Assembly: GCA_022844345.1 (NCBI GenBank)
Contig: JALHLU010000002.1
Coordinates: forward strand, 124,001 to 188,000
DNA from: Hyphomonadaceae bacterium
GTDB taxonomy: Bacteria; Pseudomonadota; Alphaproteobacteria; Caulobacterales; Hyphomonadaceae
DNA length: 64,000 nt
Direction of reading: 5' to 3'
Shown: positions 1 through 9,114 of the stretch, in pieces
How positions within the stretch are numbered: position 1 is the stretch's first letter
How the letters are laid out: each line of letters starts with the position of its first letter
The notes under the pieces: model-generated
The model's database searches: none
Told to the model about the DNA's origin: nothing
What the model saw: the letters and a program-made list of their open reading frames with translations, nothing else
Program-made: the position numbers and the translations under genes

Positions 1-415
1 CGAGGAGAGACGTGCGATCGACCTTGCCGAAGGCGTTGGTGAGAACCTGGTTGCGCTCCAGATAAGGCTTCAGGGCTTCGGCGCTGGCGCGGATGCCCAA
101 CTTGTCGGCGAAGGCCAACAGCGTGTTCTGATACTCCAGAGACAGGAACTCGCGCTCGGCCATGCCGTTGCTGGCGGCTTCCTCGAGGCTGATCACCTCG
201 TTCTGCTCGACGAGGACCCGGCGGATGGCGCGGTCGACTTCGCGGCGGACCTCGGCCCCCTTGATTTCGCGGTCGCCGACCTTGGTGAGCGTGCCGCCCG
301 ACAGACCGCCGCCGAACGTGTCGGGCAGGGTAACCGCAAGCGCGATGACCAGCGGGATGAAAAGCAGGACGAGCGCCCACTTCGATCTCGCAAACTTGCG
401 CATTCCGCCGATCAT
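1..415 (-). CDS. ppiD: Peptidyl-prolyl cis-trans isomerase D-like periplasmic chaperone (5' part only)
   Basis: Only about the first 138 codons lie in the window; the gene runs off the left edge. The product starts with a short basic stretch (MRKFARSKW), then one hydrophobic segment at about residues 13-28 that fits a signal anchor. After it comes a SurA_N-type chaperone region with KVGDREIKGAEVRREV and a LEYQNTLLAFADKLGI helix. PpiD proteins are inner-membrane-anchored foldases that help outer-membrane proteins leave the Sec translocon. The start at 415 has AGGGAG about nine bases upstream; a second Met four codons later is possible. It is divergent from tpiA, so the two share the 194-bp upstream gap. 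The isomerase domain is not visible here, so the name rests on the N-terminal layout. Confidence 0.8.
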   Translation of the reverse strand, partial: MIGGMRKFARSKWALVLLFIPLVIALAVTLPDTFGGGLSGGTLTKVGDREIKGAEVRREVDRAIRRVLVEQNEVISLEEAASNGMAEREFLSLEYQNTLLAFADKLGIRASAEALKPYLERNQVLTNAFGKVDRTSLL

Positions 416-481
416 GCGGCGTAACTCCCTGAAAAGTGGCGGCGACCGGTCTGGTTGTCCGCTGGAACACGGCTTGCTAGA

Positions 482-526
482 GCATTTTGCGGCGGAGGGG
501 AAACCCGGTTCGCCGCTGGAAAATGC
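482..526. repeat. Imperfect palindrome between ppiD and tpiA
   Basis: The left arm GCATTTTGCGGCG (482-494) pairs with the right arm CGCCGC-tgg-AAAATGC (511-526), apart from a 3-base bulge. The spacer holds an ACCCGGTTCG core. From memory this layout (GCNTTT arm, CCGGTTCG core, AAANGC arm) resembles short palindromes scattered between genes in many alphaproteobacteria. It lies in the divergent promoter gap and may form a hairpin in the tpiA leader. The rest of 416-609 shows nothing else I can name. Confidence 0.6.
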
Positions 527-609
527 GACATTGCGGCAAGAGACGGCCGCCGGGCCTGCCATAGCACGCCCCGGCAAGGGTCTGATCACGCAGGACGGGG
601 CCACAATAG

Positions 610-1359
610 ATGACAGCGCACAGAAAACTCGTCGCCGGCAACTGGAAGATGAATGGGCTCCAGGCGGCCCTTTCCGAGGTCCGGGCGATGGTTGAGGGCG
701 CGGCGTCGATTCCCGGCGTCGATCTTGCGATTTGTCCTCCGGCGACGTTGGTTAATGCCGTGAAGGCTGAGCTTGGGTCCTCGGCCATCGGGCTGGGCGG
801 GCAGGACTGCCATGCCGAAAAGTCAGGCGCGTACACTGGAGATATCAGCGCCGAGATGCTGGCGGATGCCGGGGCTGGCTACGTCATCGTTGGCCATTCC
901 GAGCGCCGGGCGGGACATGCCGAGACCGACGCTGTCGTGGCCGCGAAGGCGTCCGCCGCCTACCGAGCCGGGCTGATCCCCATCATTTGTGTCGGCGAAA
1001 GCCTGGAACAGCGCGACCGGGGCGAGACCCTGGCCGTTATCGCCGCCCAGCTGGCCGGTTCGGTCCCGGACCAGGCGGCTGATCGCACCACGGTCATAGC
1101 CTATGAGCCGATCTGGGCGATCGGCACGGGCCGTACGCCCACCACCGCGCAGGTCGCCGAGGTCCACCAGGCCATGGTCGAGACCCTTTCCTCGCGTTTC
1201 GGAGGCGCAGCAAAGGGCATTCGCCTGCTCTATGGCGGCTCTGTTAAGCCTGAAAACGCTCACGAACTGATGCATGTCGAGGGCGTCGACGGGGCGCTGG
1301 TAGGGGGGGCCAGCCTCATGGCGGCGGATTTTCTGAGGATCGCCGCAGCCTGTGCATAG
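610..1359 (+). CDS. tpiA: Triosephosphate isomerase
   Basis: This cytosolic glycolytic enzyme interconverts dihydroxyacetone phosphate and glyceraldehyde 3-phosphate. At 249 aa it has the normal length. The substrate-binding AGNWKMN is at residues 9-15 (Asn11, Lys13), the electrophilic His96 is in GHSERR, and the catalytic base Glu166 is in [10 protein letters not shown]. The phosphate-binding YGGSVKPEN comes near the C-terminus. The start is the first ATG and the protein begins directly with the first beta strand. secG follows 106 bp downstream, the usual alphaproteobacterial neighbour, with a possible terminator or attenuator hairpin between them. Confidence 0.97.
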   Translation: MTAHRKLVAGNWKMNGLQAALSEVRAMVEGAASIPGVDLAICPPATLVNAVKAELGSSAIGLGGQDCHAEKSGAYTGDISAEMLADAGAGYVIVGHSERRAGHAETDAVVAAKASAAYRAGLIPIICVGESLEQRDRGETLAVIAAQLAGSVPDQAADRTTVIAYEPIWAIGTGRTPTTAQVAEVHQAMVETLSSRFGGAAKGIRLLYGGSVKPENAHELMHVEGVDGALVGGASLMAADFLRIAAACA

Positions 1360-1395
1360 CGGCGCTCGGGCGTCGCACCCATGTGAAAAGGAACA

Positions 1396-1420
1396 GGGAG
1401 GGGCTTGGCCGCACCCTCCC
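1396..1420 (+). terminator. Possible terminator or attenuator between tpiA and secG
   Basis: GGGAGGG (1396-1402) and CCCTCCC (1414-1420) form a perfect 7-bp stem with an 11-base loop. The downstream run is poor (gacgtgcttt), so termination is probably partial. secG starts 45 bases later and may be read through from tpiA. Confidence 0.4.
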
Positions 1421-1465
1421 GACGTGCTTTGACCCGGTCCAATTGGCCAATCAGCGTACCCATCC

Positions 1466-1981
1466 ATGCAGAACGTGCTTCTCACCATTCACATCATCGC
1501 CTGCATTGCGCTGGTGATCGCGATCATGCTCCAGAGGTCTGAGGGCGGCGCCCTCGGAATGAGCGGCGGCGGCACAGGCGGGGTCATCTCGGGCCGTGGT
1601 GCGGCTGGAATGCTCGTGAAGGTGACGATGGGGCTGGCCCTCGTGTTCTTCATCACCAGCATTTCGATGACCTATCTCAACAACCAGGCGAACTCTGGTC
1701 CGACCACGCTGGAGCGTCAGATCCAGCAGGAAGGCGCGACAAACCCGCTTGGAAATGGCGGCCTGTCCGGCGCGCCGGCGCCTGCGCCCGCCAACACGCC
1801 CGCCCCGGCGCCGGCGATCGATCCGCTGGCCCCGGCCGCCCCTCCGGCGACTTCGCCCTCGACCGCGCCGCCTATTGGCGCAGCGGCACCCGCTCCTGCG
1901 CCTGCCGCACCTTCAACCACCCCCACCCCGGACCCGGTTCCCGCCCCGGCCCCCGCCGAAAACGGTGGATCGAACAACTAG
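1466..1981 (+). CDS. secG: Preprotein translocase subunit SecG
   Basis: SecG is the small inner-membrane partner of SecYE. The first about 75 residues are a standard SecG: TM1 at about 2-21 (LLTIHIIACIALVIAIMLQR), a glycine-rich loop with GGALGMSGGG, and TM2 at about 50-72 ending in SISMTYLNN. The remaining about 95 residues are an extended tail of Ala and Pro (PAPAPANTPAPAPA and similar) with Thr and Asn, ending ENGGSNN. Such tails are common in alphaproteobacterial SecG, and at 171 aa this is well above the 110-130 aa of enterobacterial SecG. It lies between tpiA and pyrG. Confidence 0.93.
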   Translation: MQNVLLTIHIIACIALVIAIMLQRSEGGALGMSGGGTGGVISGRGAAGMLVKVTMGLALVFFITSISMTYLNNQANSGPTTLERQIQQEGATNPLGNGGLSGAPAPAPANTPAPAPAIDPLAPAAPPATSPSTAPPIGAAAPAPAPAAPSTTPTPDPVPAPAPAENGGSNN

Positions 1982-2047
1982 TCGGGTTGCCTGCGGCCTG
2001 GCGCCCCCTCGCGCTGGGCCAGCGAATCGCTAAACTGGTATTCCGTC

Positions 2048-3679
2048 ATGAAGCGTTTCATCTTCATCACGGGAGGCGTTGTGTCCTCCCTCGGGAAGGG
2101 CATTGCCTCGGCAGCGCTTGGCGCCCTGCTGCAGGCGCGCGGCTACCGCGTGCGGCTGCGCAAGTTGGACCCCTATCTCAACGTAGACCCGGGCACGATG
2201 TCGCCGACCCAGCATGGGGAGGTGTTCGTCACCGATGACGGCGCTGAGACCGACCTCGACCTTGGCCACTATGAGCGCTTCACTGGCGTCTCGGCCCGCA
2301 AGACGGACAACACGACCACCGGCCGCATCTACAAGTCGATCCTCGAGAAGGAGCGCCGCGGCGACTATCTCGGCGCGACGCTGCAGGTGATCCCGCACGT
2401 CACCGACGCCATCAAGGACTTCATCAAGTCCGACACCGACGACGTGGATTTTGTCCTCGTCGAGGTGGGCGGCACGGTGGGCGATATCGAAGGCCTGCCG
2501 TTTTTCGAAGCCATCCGCCAGTTCAGCCAGGATGTCGGCCGCGAGGCGAGCCTGTTCATTCACCTGACGCTGTTGCCCTATATCGCGACGGCTGGCGAAC
2601 TGAAGACCAAGCCGACGCAGCACTCGGTTAAAGAGCTTCGTTCGATCGGCATCCAACCCGACATTCTCCTCTGCCGCGCGCCCATGCCGATTCCGCCGGA
2701 GGAGCGCCGCAAGCTGGCGCTGTTCTGCAATGTGCGCCCCGAAGCGGTGATCGAGGCGCTGGACGCACAGCACATCTACGAAGTGCCGCTGGAGTATCAC
2801 GGACGCGGACTCGACCACGAAGTGCTCAGGCATTTCGGGCTGGAGAAACAGACGACGCCGGACCTGAAGCACTGGGTGCGCACATCGCAGACGCTGCGCA
2901 ACCCCGACGGCGAAGTGCGTATCGCGATCGTCGGGAAATATGTGGCGCTGCATGACGCCTACAAGTCGGTGGTCGAGGCGCTGGGGCATGGCGGCCTTGC
3001 CAACAAGGTGCGCGTGAACCTCACCTGGATCCCGTCGGACCGGTATGATGATCCCAATGCCGACCTGTCGGAGCTCGACAATGTCGATGGCGTGCTGCTG
3101 CCGGGCGGGTTTGGCGAACGCGGAGCCATGGGCAAGATGCGCGCGGCTGGATATGCGCGGCGCCACAAGCTTCCCTGCTTTGGCATCTGCTATGGAATGC
3201 AGCTCGCGGTGATCGAAGCGGCGCGAAATCTCGCGGGCATCGAGGGGGCGGGAACGACAGAGTTCGGCAATCCCACCTATCCGGCCGTCGGGCTGATGTC
3301 GGAATGGGTGCGCGGCAACGAGAAGGAAGTACGGACCGCCGGCGGCGACCTCGGCGGCACGATGCGCCTTGGCGCATTCCCGGCGACGCTCAAACCCGGT
3401 TCGCGTGTTGCAGAGATTTATGGCTCGACCACGATCTCCGAACGCCACCGCCACCGTTACGAGGTCAACACCGACATCATCGGAAAACTGGCGCCGCACG
3501 GTGTGGTCTTCTCCGGGATGTCGCCGGACGGGAAGTTGCCAGAGATCATGGAGCTGACGGATCACCCCTGGTTCATCGGCGTCCAGTTCCACCCGGAGCT
3601 GAAATCGCGGCCATTCAATCCCCATCCCCTGTTCGCGAGCTTTATTGCTGCGGCGCGGGACAAGAGCAGGCTGGTCTGA
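2048..3679 (+). CDS. pyrG: CTP synthase (glutamine hydrolysing)
   Basis: It converts UTP to CTP using ATP and glutamine, the last step of de novo pyrimidine nucleotide synthesis. It is 543 aa, the usual length. The synthase domain starts with the P-loop-like [15 protein letters not shown] (about residues 6-20). The class I glutamine amidotransferase domain begins near residue 290 (RIAIVGKYV) and carries LPGGFGERG, the nucleophile Cys381 in FGICYGMQ and the His515/Glu517 pair in [12 protein letters not shown]. secG lies 66 bp upstream. In many alphaproteobacteria kdsA and eno follow pyrG; here a response-regulator unit and rpmF come first. Confidence 0.98.
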   Translation: MKRFIFITGGVVSSLGKGIASAALGALLQARGYRVRLRKLDPYLNVDPGTMSPTQHGEVFVTDDGAETDLDLGHYERFTGVSARKTDNTTTGRIYKSILEKERRGDYLGATLQVIPHVTDAIKDFIKSDTDDVDFVLVEVGGTVGDIEGLPFFEAIRQFSQDVGREASLFIHLTLLPYIATAGELKTKPTQHSVKELRSIGIQPDILLCRAPMPIPPEERRKLALFCNVRPEAVIEALDAQHIYEVPLEYHGRGLDHEVLRHFGLEKQTTPDLKHWVRTSQTLRNPDGEVRIAIVGKYVALHDAYKSVVEALGHGGLANKVRVNLTWIPSDRYDDPNADLSELDNVDGVLLPGGFGERGAMGKMRAAGYARRHKLPCFGICYGMQLAVIEAARNLAGIEGAGTTEFGNPTYPAVGLMSEWVRGNEKEVRTAGGDLGGTMRLGAFPATLKPGSRVAEIYGSTTISERHRHRYEVNTDIIGKLAPHGVVFSGMSPDGKLPEIMELTDHPWFIGVQFHPELKSRPFNPHPLFASFIAAARDKSRLV

Positions 3680-3801
3680 TCGTCCGGATTGCATCACGCT
3701 GCAGCCTGGCCTGGCGGCGGGACCAATGTCGCAGACCATGGGGCGCTGTCGCAGCCGGTGGGAACGAGCGCGATCTCGCAGCGGCCGGAAAGGGGGGATA
3801 C

Positions 3802-3942
3802 ATGGTTCTCGACTGGGTCGAGCCTGATGAGCCCGGGCCTGCCGGTTCGCCGCAGCGTAATGGCACGGCCCGCGCCATAACCTGGAAGCTGGAGGTGATG
3901 GAGACAATGCTGCGCGCCTCGCTTGAAAGGCTGGAGGGTTGA
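3802..3942 (+). CDS. Small conserved-looking ORF coupled to a response regulator
   Basis: This is a 46-codon ORF starting MVLDWVEPDE with a strong AGGGGGG ribosome binding site eight or nine bases upstream. Its stop overlaps the start of the response regulator (TTGA at 3939-3942), which suggests translational coupling. The N-terminal half is Pro/Gly-rich and acidic. The C-terminal half (AITWKLEVMETMLRASLERLEG) should form one amphipathic helix. I do not recognise a family. It could be a leader peptide that couples regulator synthesis, or a small partner of the regulator. It is short, so a chance ORF remains possible. Confidence 0.45.
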   Translation: MVLDWVEPDEPGPAGSPQRNGTARAITWKLEVMETMLRASLERLEG

Positions 3943-4337
3943 GCGCGCCTGGTCCTTCCGGGCCTGCAGCTGCATCGCGTATCCAGGGCGTGAGAATTCT
4001 TATCGTGGAGGACGAGCCCTTCATCGCGTTCGACCTGATGATGGCGATCGAGGATTCTGGCGCCATCGCAATCGGGCCAGCAGCGACAGTGGCGGAGGCG
4101 ATCGACTTCCTGGCGACGGAGCAGCCCGATGCGGTGATCGCGGATGTGCACCTGCCGGATGGAACCATTGCGGCCTTCCTGGACGCCATGCCGGCCGGGT
4201 TTCCGGCGGTGGTGCATACCGGGCTTGGGCTTCCCAGCGAGGCCCGGGCCCGCCACCCTGATGTGCCGGTTCTCCCCAAGCCGACGGACCCCGGTATCCT
4301 GCTGGCCCGCCTGGCGGAGCGGCTGGAGGGACGCTGA
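3939..4337 (+). CDS. Single-domain response regulator (receiver only)
   Basis: It is a stand-alone phosphoacceptor domain of 132 aa with no output domain. Visible landmarks are the acidic pair in LIVEDEP (about residues 21-27), the phosphoacceptor Asp69 in VIADVHLPDG, the switch Thr94 in VVHTGLG and Lys114 in LPKPTDP. The likely TTG start overlaps the stop of the 46-codon ORF; an internal GTG at 3990 would give a shorter protein starting at the first beta strand. The layout resembles the alphaproteobacterial single-domain receivers used as phosphate sinks or shuttles (the FATGUY-like group), but the alpha4-beta5 signature is not exact. No kinase is nearby, so the partner is unknown. Confidence 0.85.
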   Translation: MSAPGPSGPAAASRIQGVRILIVEDEPFIAFDLMMAIEDSGAIAIGPAATVAEAIDFLATEQPDAVIADVHLPDGTIAAFLDAMPAGFPAVVHTGLGLPSEARARHPDVPVLPKPTDPGILLARLAERLEGR

Positions 4338-4400
4338 GTCTTGCCCGAACAGGCTGGAAACGTCCCCTGAACCCTTCAGAGCTGCGATAGCGGACCGGTC

Positions 4401-4429
4401 TTGCGGGCTGCCAACAGACCCTGTATGAG
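4401..4429 (+). promoter_or_regulatory. Weak candidate promoter for rpmF
   Basis: TTGCGG (4401-4406) and TATGAG (4424-4429) are separated by 17 bases, a plausible sigma70-type -35/-10 pair in the 168-bp gap before rpmF. Each hexamer matches consensus only partly and no other evidence supports it. Confidence 0.25.
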
Positions 4430-4505
4430 GCCCCCTCGCAAGGACGGGCTGTCACAAAAGGACGTGCCCGCCCCCCACATTTTTTCTGCCGATTCCGAGG
4501 CGACA

Positions 4506-4691
4506 ATGGCCGTCCCAAAGCGCAAAACCTCCCCGTCCAAGCGCGGCATGCGCCGCAGCCATGACCGCCTCCCAGGCTCGACCTATGTCGAGGACAAGGA
4601 ATCCGGCGAACTGCGCCGTCCGCACCATGTCGACCCGAAGACCGGCATGTATCGCGGCAAACAGGTCCTGAAAGCCAAGGACGAGGAATAG
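4506..4691 (+). CDS. rpmF: 50S ribosomal protein L32
   Basis: It is a small basic component of the large ribosomal subunit, 61 aa. It begins with the diagnostic [20 protein letters not shown] and ends [13 protein letters not shown]. The zinc-type CxxC/CxxC pairs of some L32 proteins are absent, as usual in alphaproteobacteria, where the central part reads [18 protein letters not shown]. The start at 4506 places the family N-terminus exactly; upstream in-frame codons look like non-coding leader. A clear rho-independent terminator follows, so it is probably a monocistronic unit. Confidence 0.96.
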   Translation: MAVPKRKTSPSKRGMRRSHDRLPGSTYVEDKESGELRRPHHVDPKTGMYRGKQVLKAKDEE

Positions 4692-4709
4692 TCGTTCGGT
4701 TTTCACTGA

Positions 4710-6185
<1,476 letters not shown>

Positions 6186-6205
6186 CGTTCGGCGCTTTGA
6201 CCTCG

Positions 6206-6238
6206 AGGGCCCGCTGGAAACGGCGGGCCTTTTGTTTT
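6206..6238 (+). terminator. Rho-independent terminator after eno
   Basis: GGCCCGC (6208-6214) pairs with GCGGGCC (6223-6229) over an 8-base loop, and the stem can extend by a G-T and an A-T pair. It is followed by ttttgtttt. Confidence 0.85.
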
Positions 6239-6239
6239 G

Positions 6240-6417
6240 GGCGCGGGTTCGCGGTCTCGCAGGCAGGGCCTGTGAGGCGGTGGTTTTGAGGTCAGGTCAC
6301 ATCGAGGCCGGGTGAGGCCTTGTTGGCGGCTCCGGCGGCGATGGTTGGGGTCAAGTCCGGGCGGCTTTGGGTTTTGTGCACGGGTCCGCGTTCTCGCAGG
6401 TGAAGCCTGCGAGGCGC
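6240..6417. repeat. Two copies of a 40-bp direct repeat, each with an internal hairpin
   Basis: Copy A (about 6240-6280) and copy B (about 6377-6417) share the order CGGGT-CGCG-TCTCGCAGG...GCCTG-GAGGCG with roughly 80% identity. Each holds its own stem: ctcgcaggc with gcctgtgag in A, ctcgcaggt with gcctgcgag in B. About 95 bp of unremarkable sequence lies between them, and no gene covers the region. Confidence 0.6.
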
Positions 6418-6418
6418 G

Positions 6419-7045
6419 TTACGGGTTCGCTCCTTCAATCGAGTGTGGGGGACCGCGTGTCAGGGCGGCGGCGAGAGCTGTGAGCACGGCCTCGTGGTTC
6501 GACGGACGCAAGGCCATGCCAGGCATGGCCTTGCTGCTCACCATGAGGCCTGACTGAAAGCTCGACACGCCAACCGCCTCATGGTGAGCAGCCGCGCGCA
6601 GCGCGGCGCCATTCGCGGTGTCTGGCGAACCATGGGCTGCGAGCGGATCGGCGTCGCGCAGCCGTTTGAGCTTGTCAGCGTGAGCTTGCGCGCGTGCTTC
6701 CATTTCGGTGCAGGCAATGACCAGTTCGGCGATGCGGCCGACGAGTTCGGGCAGGCTCTTGGCGCGGGTGAGGCGCGGCGTCGCGCGGCCGTGCGGCAGG
6801 CCGGGGCGGATGCGGGCGATCTGGCAGGCGCGCATCGCGATCCAGAGGCGGAGGGAGTCTTCGGCGTCCAGGATCAACTGTTCGAGGTGGAGGCGCAGGG
6901 CTGGGTTGATCAGGAGTTCGGCGAGCGTGGCTTCGTCTTGCGAGACGTGGACAAGTTGCAGCGCGCGATGACGTAGGCCTTCGGCGACCTGGCGGATGGG
7001 ATCGCCGGGGAAGAGATAGCGCAGGATGATCCAGAGCCAGGACAT
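6419..7045 (-). CDS. Hypothetical protein whose 3' end runs through a palindromic repeat
   Basis: The predicted product is 208 aa. It starts MSWLWIILRYLFPGDPIRQVAEGLRHRALQ, continues with helix-forming, Arg/Leu/Ala-rich sequence (ILDAEDSLRLWIAMRACQIARIRPGLPHG; ELVGRIAELVIACTEMEARAQAHADKL), and loses that character after about residue 145. The tail (HHEAVGVSSF, MPGMALRPSNHEAVL, RGPPHSIEGANP) is simply the translation of the repeat at 6510-6607. Part of the reading frame may therefore be repeat-derived. I see no strong ribosome binding site. I do not recognise a family. The first about 145 codons look coding; the tail is doubtful. Confidence 0.5.
   Translation of the reverse strand: MSWLWIILRYLFPGDPIRQVAEGLRHRALQLVHVSQDEATLAELLINPALRLHLEQLILDAEDSLRLWIAMRACQIARIRPGLPHGRATPRLTRAKSLPELVGRIAELVIACTEMEARAQAHADKLKRLRDADPLAAHGSPDTANGAALRAAAHHEAVGVSSFQSGLMVSSKAMPGMALRPSNHEAVLTALAAALTRGPPHSIEGANP
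6510..6607. repeat. Composite palindromic repeat element
   Basis: Three nested dyads sit side by side: AAGGCCATGCC-A-GGCATGGCCTT (6510-6532, perfect), CTGCTCACCATGAGG (6534-6548) with its exact complement at 6577-6591 across 28 bases, and GCCGCGC-gca-GCGCGGC (6591-6607). The CCTCATGGTGAGCAGCCGCGC core recalls a repeat I associate with alphaproteobacterial genomes. It overlaps the 3' end of the minus-strand hypothetical gene. Confidence 0.65.
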
Positions 7046-7647
7046 GGGGAGTATCTTGCGCTCATCCGGAGCCCGGCTAGTTCTGCGCGGCTACGTCCGA
7101 CAAGTTGTGGCGCGAAGGGTTTGAAATGGTGGGGGAAGTGTTTCTCGTCTCCGACAGTTCCGGACAGGCTGTTTCATACAAATCGGGCCTTGCGAGGGAC
7201 CCCCTCGGTCTCGCGCGGAAGTGCGCGCGATCCACCTCCCCCGATCGCGTGGCGATCGAGGGAGGCAAGAGGCGCCGGTGTTTTGCCTTCCTCACTTGCA
7301 ACGCAAGTAGGGGAGGTGGCGCGTCGCGTAGCGGCGTGACGGAGGGGTCTATCGGCGGGGCGGGGGCGCGGCGGTCCAGAGATCCCCGGCGTGGGGCTGT
7401 TGTGGGGCCTTTCAGAACCTTGCTAAGAGCAAAAGAAGGGGTGAGGTCAAATAGTTGATGAATCGCGCCACAGAGTGTCCTAGACGCGCGCGGGTGGGCG
7501 GTTTTCCGCTGGAACAGTCGCGCGGGGGCCGAAAACCGGTTCACACGCTTCGGCCCAATGGACTATGGGAGCCCGCTTGCGGGGGGCGCGGGCCGGATTC
7601 GGCTAGTCGCCTGTTGAATGCAGGAACCGGGACTTGAGGAACTGGGT
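7046..7647. other. Gene-free stretch of about 600 bp
   Basis: I see no credible gene here. An open minus-strand frame (7077-7544) exists, but its translation is low-complexity Pro/Arg/Leu sequence created by the repeat cluster at 7190-7347. The right end holds the leader and presumably the promoter of the MaoC-ribF unit. It also has a CCGGTTCACAC core (from about 7538) beside gtttttccgc-like sequence, resembling the palindrome at 482-526. Confidence 0.6.
7190..7347. repeat. Cluster of palindromic repeats
   Basis: Several stem-loops follow one another: TCGCGC/GCGCGA (about 7211-7230), a 13-of-14-bp hairpin CCTCCC-CCGATCGC with GCGATCG-AGGGAGG (7235-7265), and ACTTGC-aac-GCAAGT (about 7294-7308). 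An outer pair closes them: GACCCCCTC near 7198-7206 against GAGGGGTC near 7342-7349. The block looks like a mobile or repeated intergenic mosaic, not a gene. Copy number in the genome cannot be judged from one window. Confidence 0.6.
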
Positions 7648-8088
7648 ATGAAACAGGGCAAGAGCTTCGCGGACATGGCGATCGGGATGACCGTTTCGAT
7701 CCAGAATACCGTGAGCGATCAGGATGTCGTCGATTTCGCCCGTGTCTCCGGCGACTACAACCCGCTGCACATGGACGAGGAATACGCCAAGACCACCCAG
7801 TTCAAGGGCCGGATTGCGCATGGCGCGCTGAGCGCGAGCTACATCTCTGCGATCCTCGGCAACGACCTGCCGGGGCCGGGGGCCGTGTTCATGGAGCTGA
7901 ACCTCAAATTCGTACGGCCCGTGCGCATCGGCGACATGGTGACGTCGACGGCCGAAGTGATCGAGATGATCGAGCGCGGCCATCGCGTGCGGCTGGCCGT
8001 GAAGGGCGAAGTGGACGGCAAGGTCTGCATGAAGGGCGAGGCGCTTGTCATGGTTCCTTCGGGCAAGGCCGAACAGGTCGATGCATAA
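7648..8088 (+). CDS. MaoC-family (R)-specific enoyl-CoA hydratase
   Basis: This hot-dog-fold hydratase likely adds water to trans-2-enoyl-CoA to give (R)-3-hydroxyacyl-CoA, linking beta-oxidation to other acyl pools such as polyhydroxyalkanoate. The hydratase-2 signature is complete: VSGDYNPLHMDEEYA with Asp36, Asn38 and His41, followed by RIAHGALSASYIS. At 146 aa it has the size of PhaJ proteins. I chose ATG 7648 because GAGGA lies seven bases upstream; ATG 7618 would add ten residues without such a site. The 3' end overlaps ribF by eight bases (ATGCATAA), so the two are likely coupled. Substrate preference is not readable from sequence. Confidence 0.88.
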   Translation: MKQGKSFADMAIGMTVSIQNTVSDQDVVDFARVSGDYNPLHMDEEYAKTTQFKGRIAHGALSASYISAILGNDLPGPGAVFMELNLKFVRPVRIGDMVTSTAEVIEMIERGHRVRLAVKGEVDGKVCMKGEALVMVPSGKAEQVDA

Positions 8089-8992
8089 AGGCGCGGCGAT
8101 AGCGCTGGGGAATTTCGACGGACTGCACGCCGGCCACCGGGCCGTCATCGAAAGCGCGCGGGCGTCTGCGCTTAGGCTTGGCGCGCCGCTGGGCGTGGCG
8201 ACGTTCGAGCCGGCGCCGCGGCGCCATTTCCAGCCGGATGCGCCGCCTTTCAGGCTGATGACGCCGCGCCAGCGCCAGCTTGCGCTTGACCGGCTGGGCG
8301 TCGAGCAGCTGCATCTGCTGCGGTTCGATGCGGTGATGGCGGCGATGACGGACAGGGAGTTCTGTGAGCGCGTCGTCGTGGGCGAGGTTGGCGCGCGCAG
8401 CGTGAGCGTGGGATTCGATTTCCGGTTCGGGAAGGACCGGATGGGGGATGCAGAGGGTCTGCAGCGGATCGGCGCGGAGTTGGGTTTTGGCGTCGAGGTG
8501 GTGGCTGAGGTGAAGGCGGCAGGACAGAAGGTGTCGTCCTCCCGCATCCGCGAGGCGATCGAGCGCGGCGATGTGGGCGAGGCGCAGCGTGTGCTTGGCG
8601 GCTGGTGGACGGTAGACGCCATTGTCGAGCATGGCGAGAAGCGCGGACGCACGCTGGGATTTCCGACGGCGAACATGAAACTGGGCGAGATCGTGCATCC
8701 GGCGCATGGCATCTATGCCGTGTGGGCGCGGATGGATGATGAGGCGGCCTGGCGGCCGGGCGTGGCGAATTTCGGCCGGACGCCGACGACGGGTCTGCGC
8801 GATCCGCTGCTGGAAGTGATGGTGTTCGACGCGGCGGGCGATTTCTATGACCGGCGCATGCATGTGGCGTTTGTGAAGATGCTGCGGCCCGAGGCGCGGT
8901 TCGACAGTCTTGAGGCGCTGGTGGCGCAGATGCACCGGGATGTGGCGGAGGCGCGCGGCGTGCTTGCCGGGGAAAGCCCGCCACTGCTATGA
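8081..8992 (+). CDS. ribF: Bifunctional riboflavin kinase / FAD synthetase
   Basis: It phosphorylates riboflavin to FMN and adenylylates FMN to FAD. It is 303 aa with two domains: an N-terminal nucleotidyltransferase with GNFDGLHAGHRAV (residues 10-22) and a C-terminal flavokinase with GRTLGFPTANM and HGIYAVWA. The start at 8081 overlaps the end of the MaoC gene and gives the family N-terminus. In many bacteria ribF precedes ileS and lspA, as it does here. A 122-bp gap separates it from ileS, so a separate promoter is possible. Confidence 0.95.
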   Translation: MHKGAAIALGNFDGLHAGHRAVIESARASALRLGAPLGVATFEPAPRRHFQPDAPPFRLMTPRQRQLALDRLGVEQLHLLRFDAVMAAMTDREFCERVVVGEVGARSVSVGFDFRFGKDRMGDAEGLQRIGAELGFGVEVVAEVKAAGQKVSSSRIREAIERGDVGEAQRVLGGWWTVDAIVEHGEKRGRTLGFPTANMKLGEIVHPAHGIYAVWARMDDEAAWRPGVANFGRTPTTGLRDPLLEVMVFDAAGDFYDRRMHVAFVKMLRPEARFDSLEALVAQMHRDVAEARGVLAGESPPLL

Positions 8993-9114
8993 GCCATGCC
9001 ATGACACGGGCGTCTATCATTCGAATTATGGGCCCGGCGGGCGCGTTCTAGCGTGCTGACCGCCGGGAAAGTCGTATCCGCCCAGACATACCCATAGATG
9101 AAGCGACGCCCAGT

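Noticed and set aside
3304-3942. 212-codon plus frame overlapping the pyrG 3' end
   Set aside because: Only the last 46 codons, after pyrG, have their own ribosome binding site; the earlier part is a pyrG shadow.
2030-4279. 749-codon open frame antisense to pyrG and the response regulator
   Set aside because: High-GC coding DNA keeps antisense frames open; the translation is Arg/His-rich without motifs, and pyrG on the other strand is certain.
7077-7544. 155-codon minus-strand frame
   Set aside because: The translation is Pro/Arg/Ala low-complexity sequence made by the palindrome cluster at 7190-7347; no ribosome binding site.
6240-7650. Possible CRISPR array
   Set aside because: The repeats are few, of different types and not regularly spaced, and no cas genes are present.
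8993-9114. Possible T-box or riboswitch before ileS
   Set aside because: The 122-bp gap shows no T-box consensus or long conserved stem, and T-boxes are not expected in this bacterial class.
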